Shown here piece by piece: positions 1 through 9,892 of a stretch of DNA of 62,500 nucleotides. Origin of the DNA: Symbiodinium natans (lineage: Eukaryota; Sar; Dinophyceae; Suessiales; Symbiodiniaceae). The notes under the pieces are model-generated. The model did not search any database. It was not told the origin of the DNA and worked only from the letters and a program-made list of their open reading frames with translations. Every line of letters begins with the position of its first letter. The first letter of the stretch is position 1. The stretch covers positions 121,783-184,282 of the forward strand of contig CAJNDS010002222.1 of the NCBI GenBank assembly GCA_905221605.1, in the 5' to 3' direction. Position numbers and translations under genes: made by a program.

Positions 1-610
1 GCTGAGGGGTCTAGGGTTTAGGGTTTTGGGTTTGGGGTTTGGGGTTTAGGGTTTAGGGTTTGGGGTCTGGGGTTTGGGGTTGAAGGTTAAGGGATTTAGG
101 GGTCTAGGGTTTAGGGCTTTAGGAGTTTAGAGGTTTAGGGGCGTTGGGGTTTAGGGCTTCAGGGGTTTAGGAGTTAAATGGTTTAAGGGTTAGGGGTTTA
201 GAGTTTCGGTTTGCGTTTAGGGGTTAACCCCAAACCTAAACCCTAAACCCTAATTCCTAAACCCTAAACCCTAAGGATTTAGGGGTTTAGGGTGCCTAGT
301 TGTTTAAACCTCAGCAACGATTACTGCTCTGAAACACTGAGCAGCCCGGAGCTCCCAAGCCCCGCACCCTAAAGTCTCATCAGGGTTCAGGGTTCAGGGT
401 TCAGGGTTTAGGGTTTAGGGTTTAGGGTTTAGGGTTTAGGGTTTAGGGTTTAGGGTTTAGGGTTTAGGGTTTAGGGTTTGGAGTCCCCGAAGCTCATGCC
501 TCGAACCCCAATCCTAACTCTTAGATTTAGGGCTTAGGGTTTAGGGTTTAGGGCTTAGGGTTTAGGATTTAGGGTTCAGGGTTTAGGGTTTAGGGTTTAG
601 GGGTAGCAGC
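1..610. repeat. Degenerate TTTAGGG block with a short CCCTAAA inversion
   Basis: Mostly TTTAGGG/TTTGGGG variants. A CCCTAAA patch at about 226-272 faces them, and a purer array lies at about 387-478. No exon-like gap is convincing here. Confidence 0.9.
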
Positions 611-1149
611 GCCCACAGCTCCTTACCGAAGCCCCTCTGCTTCCTGTGGCTATCTTATAGTAACCTTATGTCCTTAGCCTTTAGGGGCTTCATGGGCCTT
701 TTCCTCGGCAGCTAAACGTTGGACGTTTTAGCCAAGTGCCACAGTGTAGCCAAGTTCCGGGCCCTTTAGTCGCAAAGCACTAAACCTCTGTGACTCCCCA
801 GCCCTCAGACGCCAAAAGCCCGAATCCCACCCCTTTTGGGCTTGCTTGTGTTCACAGGGTTGCGGGTTTGTGTGTGCGTAGCCTGCTGGGGCCTTCTTGA
901 GGGAAACAAGGTCGGCCTTCGGGCTCTTGAAAAGGGTTATGCTTGCCCACTCGGCGGCGAACACAATTCCAGATCCACGGGGCGATTGGAAGTTGAACCG
1001 CCGTAAACCCTAAAACCCTCGAACTCGCAAACCCCCCTTGGAAGCCCATCGGTGCCCTTTTTCCCTGTTTCTGGTTCAAGGTTCCCTTAAACCAACACAC
1101 AGGAGTGCCCTTATTATCACATGGTTGCCGGGCTACCAAAAAGCTGTAG
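610..1149. other. Repeat-poor gap, no gene recognised
   Basis: About 540 bases with few heptamers. Short ORFs exist on the minus strand but have no splice context or recognisable motif. The 3' part (about 1088-1140) matches a dispersed short element seen again near 28.45 kb and 36.2 kb. Confidence 0.5.
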
Positions 1150-1224
1150 GCCCTGGACCATCGGCGCCATCTACTGGAACATTGGCACTACGGAGATGTG
1201 GAGGCACGCCCGCAATCTGCAAAG
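1150..1224 (+). CDS. Exon candidate, Trp-rich (PWTIGAIYWNIG...)
   Basis: Bounded by TAG|G and AG|GT and open for 24 codons, beginning with one base of a split codon. The peptide starts PWTIGAIYWNIG and ends in ARNLQ, with three Trp. The next 90 bases are TTTAGGG array. I do not recognise the family. It is the first coding-like gap of the window. Confidence 0.45.
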
Positions 1225-2288
1225 GTTGTTCGGGCTGAAGAGGGTTTAGGGTTTAGGGTTTAGGGTTTAGGGTTTAGGGTTTAGGGTTTAGGGTCTATGG
1301 TCTATGGTCTCCCCCTCAACTCTAAATTTGGTCCGAGGGGCAAAAAGTACCCTAAACCCCAAACCCTTCCCCTAAGCCCTCAAGGGATACAGGGCAGAAA
1401 GGCAAAGAACGCAGGTCTTAAGGGCTCATAAGGATTCACGACTTGGGGGTTTAGGGTCTACACGGGTTTAGTGATTCGGAAGTTCAGGGTTTAGGGTTTA
1501 AGGGTTTAGGGTTTCGGGGTTATAGTGATTCAGGACTTTAGGGTTTACAGAGTGTGGAGTTCAGGGTTAGGGCTTGCCCAGAAGCGTCGCTTCTTTTTGA
1601 TCTTCAGCTACTGGGGAACCGAATCTGTTTGAAGGTCCTGAACCCTAAACCCTAAACCGCTCTTGCCGCTATTTTTCGTTTTGGTGTGCTTTGGGTCTGG
1701 GTCACAGGGATGAGAGGGGGGCGGGGGGCGGGGGCTCTTTGAAGGTTGGAGGCAAGACCCCACAACAAACCCGAAACCCTTTAACCCCTCAACCCTAAAC
1801 CCAAGAAGCCCAAACCCTACATAAACCAAAGAACTAAACGCCGGGGGTGCAGTTGAGCTCTAACGCCATGAAACCCCTGCATAACCCACAGTCTATGTAC
1901 CCCAGGGGTCCCTTAGGGGCCCTAGATAAGAATACAGTTTAGGTTTTAGGGTTGAGAGTTTGGGGTGTCGGGTTTGGGGTTTAGGGTTTGGGGTTTAGGG
2001 TTTGGGGTTGTCTCAGAAGCTGCAAGACCCACCTCCTGGAGACCACATCGGACCTTGTGCCCCCCAAAGCCAAAATCCCAAAACCCTAAACCCGAACATA
2101 CTCCAGCGCTGTACGTGCCGTCCACGCCTTCTGTTGTTGCTTGCCTTCGTCATTTGGGGTTTAAGGCACGCTTGCGTAGGGCATTTTTGGATATGGGCTC
2201 TGTGGTTCAAATACATGAGGTGGGTTGGGCTCTTCAGCGATTGGATGAAAGGCTTATGAGCCCAAGCCATTGCTGTGCACCTGCAAAG

Positions 2289-2477
2289 GAGGCGAGCAAC
2301 AATACACCGCGCCAGCCCCGACGCTCGCTTCTTCCGCCGAAGCCGGAGGAGCTGTCCATCTCGGACCAGGTCCGAGCCTTGTGGCAAGCTGTGCGACACC
2401 TGGAGTCGTCACGCTCGCCCTCACGCTCCCGCTCGCGCTCCAGACGCTCCAGACGCTCCAGACCCTCGCTCTCCTGA
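2289..2477 (+). CDS. Arg/Ser-rich exon (SR-protein-like C-terminus)
   Basis: After CAAAG|G the frame runs 62 codons to TGA at 2475-2477, where a CCCTAAA array starts. The first part is Pro/Arg-rich; then comes a helix-like stretch (SDQVRALWQAVRHL), then alternating Arg-Ser dipeptides (SRSPSRSRSRSRR). RS tails are typical of SR splicing factors, so this could be the last exon of one; no RRM is visible nearby. Caution: the RS part is built from a short DNA repeat (cgctccaga) that is open in other frames too. The same frame is open upstream to 1965. Confidence 0.5.
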   Translation, partial: EASNNTPRQPRRSLLPPKPEELSISDQVRALWQAVRHLESSRSPSRSRSRSRRSRRSRPSLS

Positions 2478-2659
2478 ACCCCAAACCCTAAACCCTAAAC
2501 CCTAAACCCTAAACCCTAAATTCGCCCACAACATTCGCCTGCAAGTAGAAGGCCCAATGCGCTTATGCCCCAAACCCTGAACGCCTGAAGCACTACACCC
2601 GTGTAGCCCCTAAATCCCCAAGTCTCCTCCTGCAGTGAATCCTTATGAGCACTTGACCC

Positions 2660-2950
2660 TAAACCCTAAACCCTAAACCCTAAACCCTAAACCCTATACA
2701 CCCTAAACCCTAAACCCTATAAGCCCTAAACCCTAAACCCTATAAGCCCTAAGCCCTAAACCCTAAACCCTAAACCCTAAACCCTAAACCCTAAACCCTA
2801 AACCCTAAACCCTAAACCCTAAACCCTAAACCCTAAACCCTAAACCCTAAACCCTAAACCCTAAACCCTAGCCCGCGAAACCCCTAAACCCTAAACCGTA
2901 AACCCTAGCCCGCGAAACCCCTAAACCCTAAACCCTAAACCCCTGAACCC
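2660..2950. repeat. Long CCCTAAA array
   Basis: About 290 bases of nearly uninterrupted CCCTAAA, with a few CCCTATAAG and CCCGCGAAA variants. Confidence 0.95.
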
Positions 2951-2972
2951 CTACACCCTAAACCCTTGGCAG

Positions 2973-3019
2973 GTCGAGATTCAGCGCGGACTTCGCAAGC
3001 GGAGCAGCCCTCGAACTCA
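2973..3019 (+). CDS. Exon candidate, basic (VEIQRGLRKRSS...)
   Basis: GGCAG|G acceptor followed by VEIQRGLRKRSSPRTQ, open on to the next repeat block. Possible GC donor at 3020. Basic and Ser-rich, so it might belong with the RS exon upstream. No family recognised. Confidence 0.35.
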
Positions 3020-3127
3020 GCCTGACAGACCCTATGAAAACCCTAAACCCTAAACCGTAAACCCTAAACCCTACACCCCTGCACCCCTGAACCCCTAAAC
3101 CCTAAGCCTTTGAAAAGTATCCTGAAG

Positions 3128-3154
3128 GATTCTTGGGCCTACCAAAATGCACAG
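3128..3154 (+). CDS. Very short exon candidate (DSWAYQNAQ)
   Basis: AG|G to AG|GT, nine whole codons. Splice-site context is the only support; size alone makes it weak. Confidence 0.25.
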
Positions 3155-3803
3155 GTTGGATTCTTCACACCATAAACTACCTTCCGAAGCTCCTGACAGC
3201 CCAACTTTGTTTAGGGTTTAGGGTTTAGGGTTTAGGGTTTAGGGTTTAGGGGTTTAGGGTTTTGGGTTTGGGGTTTAGGGTTTAGGGTCGTTTAGGGTTA
3301 AGGGTTTAGGTGGATGGCTTTGGGGTGTTTGGGATGGCAGAGGCCCCGGATGATCGCCTGTGGGGTGCACGGTAAAAGCCCTAAACCCTAAACCTTAAAC
3401 CTTAAACCCTAAACCCTAAACCCTAGACCCTAAACCCTAAACCCTAAACGACCCTAAACCCTAAACCCCAAGCCCCAAGCCTTCACAAACCCCAAAGCTG
3501 AACCCGAAGCCCACGCAGGAGCGCACCAGGGGGAGCCCTGGACCCCAAACTTTCAGACATTAAACCGTAAGCCCCTAACCCTAAACCTCAAACCCTAAAC
3601 CCCATAACCTAAGCCCGAAACCCCACGAACCCCCAACCTTAACCCCTAAACCCCCAAGCCCTCAACCCTAACCCCAAGCCCTACACCCTACCCCCAAACC
3701 TAAACCCCAAGCCCTAAAACCCGCCAACCCTAGACCCCAAAAGCCCTAAACCCCAAACCCCAAACCCTAAACCCTAAACCCTAAACCCTTCAAACCTGCT
3801 GAG

Positions 3804-3842
3804 ATCGACTCCTCTTTTGAGTCTGGGGCCTTCATCGTCAAG
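3804..3842 (+). CDS. Exon candidate (IDSSFESGAFIVK)
   Basis: GAG|ATC start and AAG|GC donor, 13 whole codons. The frame stays open a further 20 bases (ARGFHSK). It lies between a CCCTAAA array (5') and a TTTAGGG array (3'), the arrangement seen around many exons here. No family recognised. Confidence 0.4.
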
Positions 3843-3859
3843 GCGCGGGGCTTCCACAG

Positions 3860-4110
3860 CAAAGGGTTTAGGGTTTGGGGTTTAGGGTTTAGGGTTGAGG
3901 GTTTGGGGTTTGGGGTTTGGGGTTTAGGGTTTGGGGTTTGCGGTTTAGGGTTTGGGGTTTAGGGTTTAGGGTTTCGGGTTTCGGGTTTCGGGTTTGGGGT
4001 TTAGGGTTTGGGGTTTAGGGTTTGGGTTTTGGGGTTTAGGGTTTGGGGTTCAGGGTTCAGGGTTTGGGGTTTAGAGTTTGGGGTTTGGGGTTTAGGGTTT
4101 AGGGTTTAGG
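3860..4110. repeat. Degenerate TTTAGGG/TTTGGGG array
   Basis: About 250 bases of mixed TTTAGGG, TTTGGGG and TTTCGGG units. Confidence 0.9.
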
Positions 4111-4129
4111 TTGAGAATGCCCGTCACAT

Positions 4130-4190
4130 CTGTTATATATATATATATACGTATATATATATATATATACACATATATATATATATAACG
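4130..4190. repeat. (TA)n microsatellite
   Basis: Alternating TA with CG/CA interruptions, followed at about 4228 by a short (GT)n. Confidence 0.95.
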
Positions 4191-4527
4191 TATTATTATG
4201 TGCGTCGTTTCGGGGGTATATGTATGGATGTGTGTGTGTGTGTGTGCTTACATTCCGAGTCAATAAACACATGCATGAAAAAAACGCGGCACTCTGACGC
4301 ACCCTCACCACAAAAGCCAACAGTGTTCTGGTCACGCCGGGTTTAGGGTTATAGGGTCGTAGTGAAAAGCCCATGCAATAATGCTACCGATTTTCCTCTG
4401 GAGGCCTCAAAAATCAAAAATTAAATGGAACAAGAACAGGCCAAAGTAAGACAGACGTTAGCATGCCAACAAATCGACAGCACTTGATTCACAAGCAACA
4501 AGCAATGCTTGAATACCAGACCCAGAG

Positions 4528-4559
4528 GAGGAGCTTGTGGTCGGGATGTGTGGTTCAGA
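4528..4559 (+). CDS. Exon candidate (EELVVGMCGS)
   Basis: AGAG|GAG acceptor; the donor GT is supplied by the junction with the TTTAGGG array (ga|gttt). It ends in phase 2 and joins in frame to the exon at 4659. Confidence 0.4.
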
Positions 4560-4658
4560 GTTTAGGGTGTAGGGTTTAGGGTTTAGGGTTTAGGGTTTAG
4601 GGTTTAGGGTTTAGGGTTGTTTCTTGATGGTTGTTCCCATCGGTTTTGCTGGACCAAG

Positions 4659-4746
4659 GCACCACACCCGCACACTTTCTGAGCAAGGGCATGTGTCCGC
4701 CGGAATAGAAACACCTACAATCGCGCATATTCACCTGAAGCGCTGA
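4659..4746 (+). CDS. Stop exon of the first gene cluster
   Basis: CCAAG|G acceptor, 28 codons (HHTRTLSEQGHVSA... to ...IAHIHLKR), then TGA at 4744-4746. The phase fits the preceding exon (GA + G = Glu). The intron between them, 4560-4658, is largely TTTAGGG array. Protein unrecognised. Confidence 0.45.
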
Positions 4747-4772
4747 AGGGGGCAACTACAGGGACCTTAGTA

Positions 4773-4862
4773 GCTGAGTGAGCACACTGTACACTTTTCT
4801 GGGATACTATGATCCCCTATAGAACTGAAAGTGATGTACACTTTTTTGGGGGCTTAGGAATT
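4773..4862 (+). repeat. Dispersed element, copy 1 (second copy near 49.69 kb)
   Basis: About 85 bases resembling 49692-49775 in the same orientation: both start gctga.cgag.acact, share the central atcccctatagaac, and end with gtgcac/gtacac..ttggg.gctta. Not telomeric. Probably a short transposable element or its footprint. Confidence 0.7.
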
Positions 4863-4939
4863 TGGCATGTAGACACACTCGTTTGCAAGCTACACCTCAT
4901 TGTCTTGGTTGCCTCGCCTGAGAACATGTGAGGCACAAC

Positions 4940-4972
4940 ATGTCGGTGGCCCTTCTCTTTAAAAGCCTGGCT
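4940..4972 (+). CDS. Possible start exon (MSVALLFKSLA)
   Basis: ATG about 190 bases after the preceding stop, 11 codons, then a GTAACA donor. The hydrophobic start could be part of a signal or transit peptide. Weak because it is so short. Confidence 0.3.
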
Positions 4973-5052
4973 GTAACAATCAAGTTCTAGCAGGGTTTAG
5001 GGTTTCGGGTTCAGGGTTTAGGATTTGGGGTTTGGGGTTCAGGGTGTCCGAA

Positions 5053-5286
5053 ATGCCACCTCCGCCCAATCCAACAACTCTCAATCCCTTGGTCTGGGGT
5101 GTGCCCTTCGTGTCAACTTGCGGTCTCGCAGAGAGGCAGCGGTCTTGGAAAACCAACATCTACGACGCTCGAATACTCACCTGTTCTCTAATTTTCAAGA
5201 GTCAGGTTATGGAGGTTGAAGACTTTCAAACCCTAAGTCCTACGCCCGGCTTGAAACGTCCTCAAATTATGAACCCTAAGCGCTAA
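5053..5286 (+). CDS. Open frame of 77 codons, uncertain
   Basis: An ATG frame beginning MPPPPNPTTLNPLVWG and ending in ...MNPKR then TAA. It includes a well-composed middle (AERQRSWKTNIYDARIL). Another + frame is open over the same DNA. It could be one exon or non-coding; no family recognised. Confidence 0.35.
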   Translation: MPPPPNPTTLNPLVWGVPFVSTCGLAERQRSWKTNIYDARILTCSLIFKSQVMEVEDFQTLSPTPGLKRPQIMNPKR

Positions 5287-5403
5287 ACCTCAAAATATAC
5301 ACGAAGCACAAAACTCTGAAGCCCTTGTTTTTTTTCGGGGGGGATGCCTAAACCCTAAACCCTAAACCTTAAACCTTAAACCTTAAACCCTAAAGCTGCG
5401 CAG

Positions 5404-5450
5404 GCTGGCGATCTTGCCTTCAGCGTGACGGTCTTCTCCGTCCTTTGGCA
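5404..5450 (+). CDS. Exon candidate (GDLAFSVTVFSVLW), possibly PPR-like
   Basis: GCGCAG|G acceptor after a CCCTAAA array; 15 codons with a GA donor (ca|gagcc). The order GDLAFSV...SVLWQ resembles the second helix of dinoflagellate PPR units. Too short to prove. Confidence 0.45.
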
Positions 5451-5778
5451 GAGCCCCAAAACCCTAACCCTCAGCCCTTCATCCCTAAACCCTAAACCCT
5501 AAACCCTAAACCCTTAACCTTCATCCCTAAACCCTAAACCCTAAGCCCTAAGCCCTCATGACCCTCAGCCCTTCATCCCTAAACCCTATAAACACTAATC
5601 CCTAAACCCTAATGACCCTAAACCCTGATGACCCTAAGCAAAAAGCCCTAAACACTACTCCCTAAAACCCTCAGCCCGAAGCCCTAAACCCTAAAGCCCT
5701 GACCCCTAATGCTGTTCGGGCTTTCGCTTTTGGGGAGGGGGGAAGGGGGGGGGGGCTGGGGTTGAAACAGCCTCACAG

Positions 5779-5799
5779 GTCCCAAACGCCAGCCTTGAG
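5779..5799 (+). CDS. Very short exon candidate (VPNASLE)
   Basis: CTCACAG|G acceptor; VPNASLEKN then TAA. It may be a piece of a PPR unit or a stop exon. Confidence 0.25.
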
Positions 5800-6224
5800 A
5801 AAAACTAAAAACCCTAAACCTTAAAAGCCCTAAACCCTACACCCAAAAACCCGAAACGCTAAAAAGCCCTAAGCCCTACACCCTGAAACCCCCCTAAACC
5901 CTAAACCCTAAACCCTAAAAGCCTTACAAGCTAAGCAGCTTTTAGATTTCGGGTGTCTGCAGTAGGGCTTGGAGTCAAGCTGCCAGGGGTGTAGGGAAGG
6001 GCCGGGCTGAGGGTTTAGGGTTATTGAGGGTTTAGGGTTTAGGGTTTAGGTTTAGGGTCTAGGGTCTAGGGTCTAGGGTTCTGAAAGGAACTAGGGTCTA
6101 GGGGGTTGAGAAGGCAGAGCGGGTGTGCCTCTGCCAGCTCAGCTAAGGCCTGCGCCTGCGTCTGTGTCTTCACACTCTTCGCCGGGATCCGAAGAGTACA
6201 AGAATACAGGGATTGCAACGCCCT

Positions 6225-6325
6225 AAACCCTAAGCCCTAAGCCCTAAGCCCTAAACCCTAAACCCTAAACCCTAAACCCTAAACCCTAAACCCTAAACCC
6301 TAAACCCTAAACCCTAACCCGCAAA
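6225..6325. repeat. CCCTAAA/CCCTAAG array
   Basis: Continuous heptamers. Non-repeat DNA at 6100-6220 and 6340-6710 holds only weak ORFs (for example AERVCLCQLS at about 6113-6145). Confidence 0.9.
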
Positions 6326-6907
6326 GCCCTAAACCCTAGCCCTAACCCCTATACCCAACCCCTTTAAAGGGAGCTTTGTTGGGCGGTCTTCAGCCCCCTA
6401 ATCCATTGTTTGTTTCAGGGGTCGTCGGTGAGGGGGGGGGGGGGGTTGTCTCTTTTGGGCATGAGCTTGCAGGTGTTTAGGGCTGCGAGGGCTGGAGGGT
6501 CATAGGTAGGAGTCGCCTAAAGTCGCTCTCATCCTGACCCCTGGACAATAAACCTGGTGAACTCAAAACCCCAAACCAGGTGAACCCTAAACCCTGAATA
6601 GGGTGTAGCTTCTTTTCTTAATTTATTTTTTATGGGTGAGGGGAGGGTGGGCAGCCTCAATCATCAACCCTGTAGAAGCCCAACAGGGTAAAGACAGCTT
6701 GTAAGATTTAAGGTTCAAAAGCTTATACCCTGGACCCTAAACCCCTAAACCCCTAAACCCCTAAACCCCTAAACCCTAAACCCCTAAACTCAAAACCCCT
6801 AAGCCCTAAACCCTAAACCCTAGACCCTAAACCCTAAACCCTAAACCCTAAACCCCTAAGGACCCTTTATCTTTCTGCCTGTGTCTCCACCGCGGGACCA
6901 AGGTAAG

Positions 6908-6986
6908 GAGGCGGCTGTTTGGCGGCGAGCTGGGCGGGTGGGGGCGCCCATGTCCTTATGTCGTTTCTGCTCATCGGAGATGCACA
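6908..6986 (+). CDS. Exon candidate with a C..C pair (LCRFCSSEMH)
   Basis: Follows a pyrimidine-rich stretch and AAG|G. It reads EAAVWRRAGRVGAP then MSLCRFCSSEMH, up to a TTTAGGG-type block. A second + frame is also open. The C..C spacing could bind zinc, but there is no family match. Confidence 0.4.
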
Positions 6987-7029
6987 GGGTTTTGGGGCTT
7001 AGGGCTTAGGGTCTAGGGTCGTTTATGGT

Positions 7030-7140
7030 TTAGGGTTTAGGGTTAGGGTTTAGGGTTTAGGGTTTAGGGTTTAGGGTTTAGGGTTTAGGGTTTAGGGTTT
7101 AGGGTTTAGGGTTTAGGGTTTAGGGTTTAGGGTTTAGAGT
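7030..7140. repeat. TTTAGGG array
   Basis: About 110 bases of clean heptamers. Confidence 0.95.
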
Positions 7141-7343
7141 TTGTTTGTTTGTGGCTAAGATCCATGCAAACTTCCCTCTCAACCACGATCGCTAACGTCC
7201 CTACCTCTGGGCTTCAGGGTGTAGGGATGAGCAGGGCTTCTTGCTCCTCAGGCCGTCATCTGACATGGCAGGAGCCCCTAAACCCTAAACCCTAAACCCT
7301 AAACCCTAAACCCTAAACCCTGAACCCCTTGAAGCTGCAGCAG

Positions 7344-7382
7344 GCCATGCGAACAAGCCATGGGAGGGTTGATCCAGACTAG
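7344..7382 (+). CDS. Short exon candidate ending in TAG
   Basis: GCAGCAG|G acceptor; AMRTSHGRVDPD then TAG. Flanked by CCCTAAA on both sides. Weak. Confidence 0.3.
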   Translation, partial: AMRTSHGRVDPD

Positions 7383-7447
7383 CTCCCTTTGAACCCTAAA
7401 CCCTAAACCCTCTTCCCTAAACCCTCCTGTCGGCGTGCCCAATGCAG

Positions 7448-7473
7448 AGCCACGCGGATGGGGACCGAACATG
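7448..7473 (+). CDS. Short exon candidate (SHADGDRTW)
   Basis: Pyrimidine-rich GTGCCCAATGCAG acceptor and GTAACA donor. It ends in phase 2, which fits one of the two frames open in the exon at 7613. Confidence 0.4.
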
Positions 7474-7612
7474 GTAACATCAAAGTTAGATTTAGGGTTT
7501 AGGGTTTAGGGTTTAGGGTTTAGGGTTTAGGGTTTAGGGTTTAGGGTGTAGGGTGTAGGGTGTAGGGTTTAGGGTTTAGGGTTAGTAATATAGGTTTAGG
7601 GCACTCTCGGAG

Positions 7613-7744
7613 GACTGCAGTGATGGAAAGTACGGCTGTGTCTTCCTGCCGCCTTTCGGAGATCGAAGGGCTTTCTTAGTACCGATTCCTGTTCCGCAAG
7701 AGCAGTCTCCCGAGGTCCCCGAACCCAAAGCACATAAGCCTTGA
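7613..7744 (+). CDS. Stop exon, Pro-rich tail (DCSDGKYGCVFLPP...)
   Basis: GGAG|G acceptor after a TTTAGGG array; 43 codons to TGA at 7742-7744 in the phase-0 frame (DCSDGKYGCVFLPPFGD ... PKAHKP). The phase-1 frame (TAVMESTAVSSCRL...) is open for 22 codons and fits the 7448 exon better, so the frame is undecided. Likely the 3' end of a gene either way. Confidence 0.5.
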   Translation, partial: DCSDGKYGCVFLPPFGDRRAFLVPIPVPQEQSPEVPEPKAHKP

Positions 7745-7867
7745 ACTTTGAGACTTTGAGGTGTAGAATCCCCGAACCCCCAATAGACCCCGAACCGAGT
7801 AGGGTTGAGGGTTTGACGGTTTAGGGTTTGGGGTTTAGGGTTTAGGGCTCGGTAGTTTCAAGGCTAG

Positions 7868-8098
7868 AACCCCAAACCCTAAACCCTAAACCCTAAACCC
7901 TAAACCCTAAACCCTAAACCCTAAACCCTAAACCCTAAACCCTAAACCCTAAACCCTAAACCCTAAACCCTAAACCCTAAACCCTAAACCCTAAACCCTA
8001 AACCCTAAACCCTAAACCCTAAACCCTAAACCCTAAACCCTAAACCCTAAACCCTAAACCCTAAACCCTAAACCCTACCTAAGCCCTAAACCCTAAAC
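7868..8098. repeat. Long CCCTAAA array
   Basis: About 230 bases, one of the longest pure arrays in the window. Confidence 0.97.
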
Positions 8099-8114
8099 CT
8101 CTGGAGGTTCGTAG

Positions 8115-8206
8115 GTTGCCAACTCTGAGGCCTTTCATGGGCAAGATCGCGGCAGACTCAGCGGCTTTGCACCCTACTCCTACTACATTTCTTACGCTTA
8201 AACAGG
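8115..8206 (+). CDS. Exon candidate (LPTLRPFMGKIAADSAAL...)
   Basis: GTAG|G acceptor; 30 codons up to a TTTAGGG array, with a possible donor at G|GTTTAG. A second frame (AFHGQDRGRLSG...) is open too, so the frame is uncertain. Unrecognised. Confidence 0.4.
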
Positions 8207-8536
8207 GTTTAGGGTTTAGGGTTTAGGGTTTAGAGTTTAGGGTTAGTAATATTTTTAGGGTTTGGGGTTTAGGGTTTAGGGTTTAGGGGAACACCCTACT
8301 TTCTCATAGCTTCCTGGAGCACTCCATAAGCCCCACTTCATACCCTAAACCTTCCGGAAAATGAAGGGGCTGCCAGACGCACCTTTCTCTTTTTCTACCT
8401 AGGGTTTGGGGTTTAGGGTTTAGGGTTTAGGGTTTTAGGGTTTAGGGTTTAGGGTTTAGGGTTTAGGAGTAAAGCTAGGGAACCTGTAGTTGGGTGGGCT
8501 GTTCGTAAACGCGCGGCTGTGCGTTGTGCGTTCTAG

Positions 8537-8699
8537 GCGTCTCCCCCATGGTTCAGCCCCCTCCCCCCCGAACCCCACCCGCTTTCACCTATAACCCCTA
8601 AGGGGCTCGCAGCCCTAACACCCGAGGACCCTAAAAACCTAAAGCCTTGCACGCTAAGCCGCAAGACCCCATAAAACCCCAAAACCGTAAACGCGAAAA
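8537..8699 (+). CDS. Pro-rich open exon candidate
   Basis: TTCTAG|G acceptor, then ASPPWFSPLPPEPHPLSP and about 27 further open codons to TAA. The later part overlaps degenerate CCCTAAA-like sequence, so only the first 20 codons are credible. Confidence 0.3.
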
Positions 8700-8997
8700 C
8701 CAAAAACCCAACCCTAAAACCCATAGCCCTAACACCCCAACACCCTAACACGCTAGCCCCTGAGGCCCTAAACCCTGAAACGCCAAACCCCAGAACACAA
8801 GCCGCCACCCCATATTAGGAGGGGGTTCCTGTTGGGGTGTGGGCATACTAGTGGTACAACCCTATATCTCCTGTAACTCCTAAACCCTATAAACCCTATA
8901 CCCCTAAACCCTAAACCCTAAACCCTAAACCCTAAACCCTAACTTCATAGGGTCTTCAACCCTGGCCCCTACGCCCTGCATGCCTACAAGTCTGGAG

Positions 8998-9055
8998 GCT
9001 CAGGGTTGAGGGCCGCCCCACCACGAAAGTTGCGATGGGGCGCTCTGCACCCTAA
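8998..9055 (+). CDS. Exon candidate ending in TAA (LRVEGRPTTKVAMG...)
   Basis: Pyrimidine-rich upstream and GGAG|G acceptor. LRVEGRPTTKVAMGRSAP, then TAA. Confidence 0.35.
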
Positions 9056-9136
9056 GTCCCCTGCAGCCAACCCTAAACCCTAAACCCGAAACCCTAAACC
9101 CTAAACCCTAAACCCTAAACCGCTGTCCCCCCCAAG

Positions 9137-9179
9137 ATCTCCGCCGTGATCCTTATCGGCCTGTGGATGATCTACATTG
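9137..9179 (+). CDS. Exon encoding a membrane segment (ISAVILIGLWMIYIG)
   Basis: Poly-C tract and AAG acceptor, 14 codons, GTATGC donor (att g|gtatgc), lying between a CCCTAAA and a TTTAGGG array. The strongly hydrophobic peptide with W.I.IG resembles the third membrane helix of SERCA-type Ca2+ P-type ATPases (family pattern ...WLINIG). No other ATPase motif was found near it, so this is only a hint. Confidence 0.4.
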
Positions 9180-9219
9180 GTATGCCGGGGACCCAGAGCG
9201 GAACGGCACCGGGGAGGGT

Positions 9220-9326
9220 TTAGGGTTTGGGGTTAGGGTTTAGGGTTTGGGGTTTGGGGTTTGGGGGTTTGGGGGTTTGGGGGTTTGGGGGTTTAGGGGT
9301 TTAGGGTTTAGGGTTTAGGGTTTAGG
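9220..9326. repeat. TTTAGGG / GGGGTTT variant array
   Basis: Mixed 7- and 8-base units. Confidence 0.9.
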
Positions 9327-9796
9327 AGGTTCTCAACCTGGTTGTTCCAGGCTTCCTTTCTGGGGTCTGTTGACTAGGTGTGGTAGGGCGAGGTTGCCAT
9401 TTTGTAGAGTTTGAGAGAGTCCACAGGAGTTGGCTCGTAGGCTGTCCACTCACATCTTTCTTTGTCATGCCTGCGCACACTCAGCCGTCTCGCAGTTTCT
9501 TGGTGGCTGAGGGTGTCAGGAGGGGGTTTAGGGTTTAGGGTTTAGGGCTTAGGGTTTCGGGTTTAGGGTTGACTGCGTCCGTGTAGGCCCTGATTCCAGG
9601 AGGACATTTCCCCTTATCAAACCGTTAGATGAAAGAAGGGGCACCCTTTCTTTTGATACCCAAGTTACTTACTATGGGACCTAGGGAAATCCTCTTAAGC
9701 AGCCTTTGGGGGTTCAGAACCCCTAAACCCTATGTAAACCCTAAACCCTCAACCCTACAACATGTCGGTAGGTTATGATTCTGAGGCCCCTTACAG

Positions 9797-9892
9797 GATT
9801 TCGTAATCAAGAAGAAAGAGGGTGCTGAACAATGTCTTCAGGTCCTTTTTGCACAGGGGCAAACTTCGGCCTTTGGAGAGGATTTTATACTG
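9797..9892 (+). CDS. Gene ending at 10710, exon a (DFVIKKKEGAEQC...)
   Basis: CCTTACAG|G acceptor, 32 whole codons (DFVIKKKEGAEQCLQVLF, then AQGQTSAFGEDFIL), and a donor formed exactly where the TTTAGGG array begins (ctg|gtttag). It could also end at CAG|GT, 9841. First visible exon of a four-exon 3' end; function unknown. Confidence 0.6.

Noticed and set aside
1-300. Possible true chromosome end
   Set aside because: Arrays are short, degenerate, in both orientations and no denser here than elsewhere in the window.
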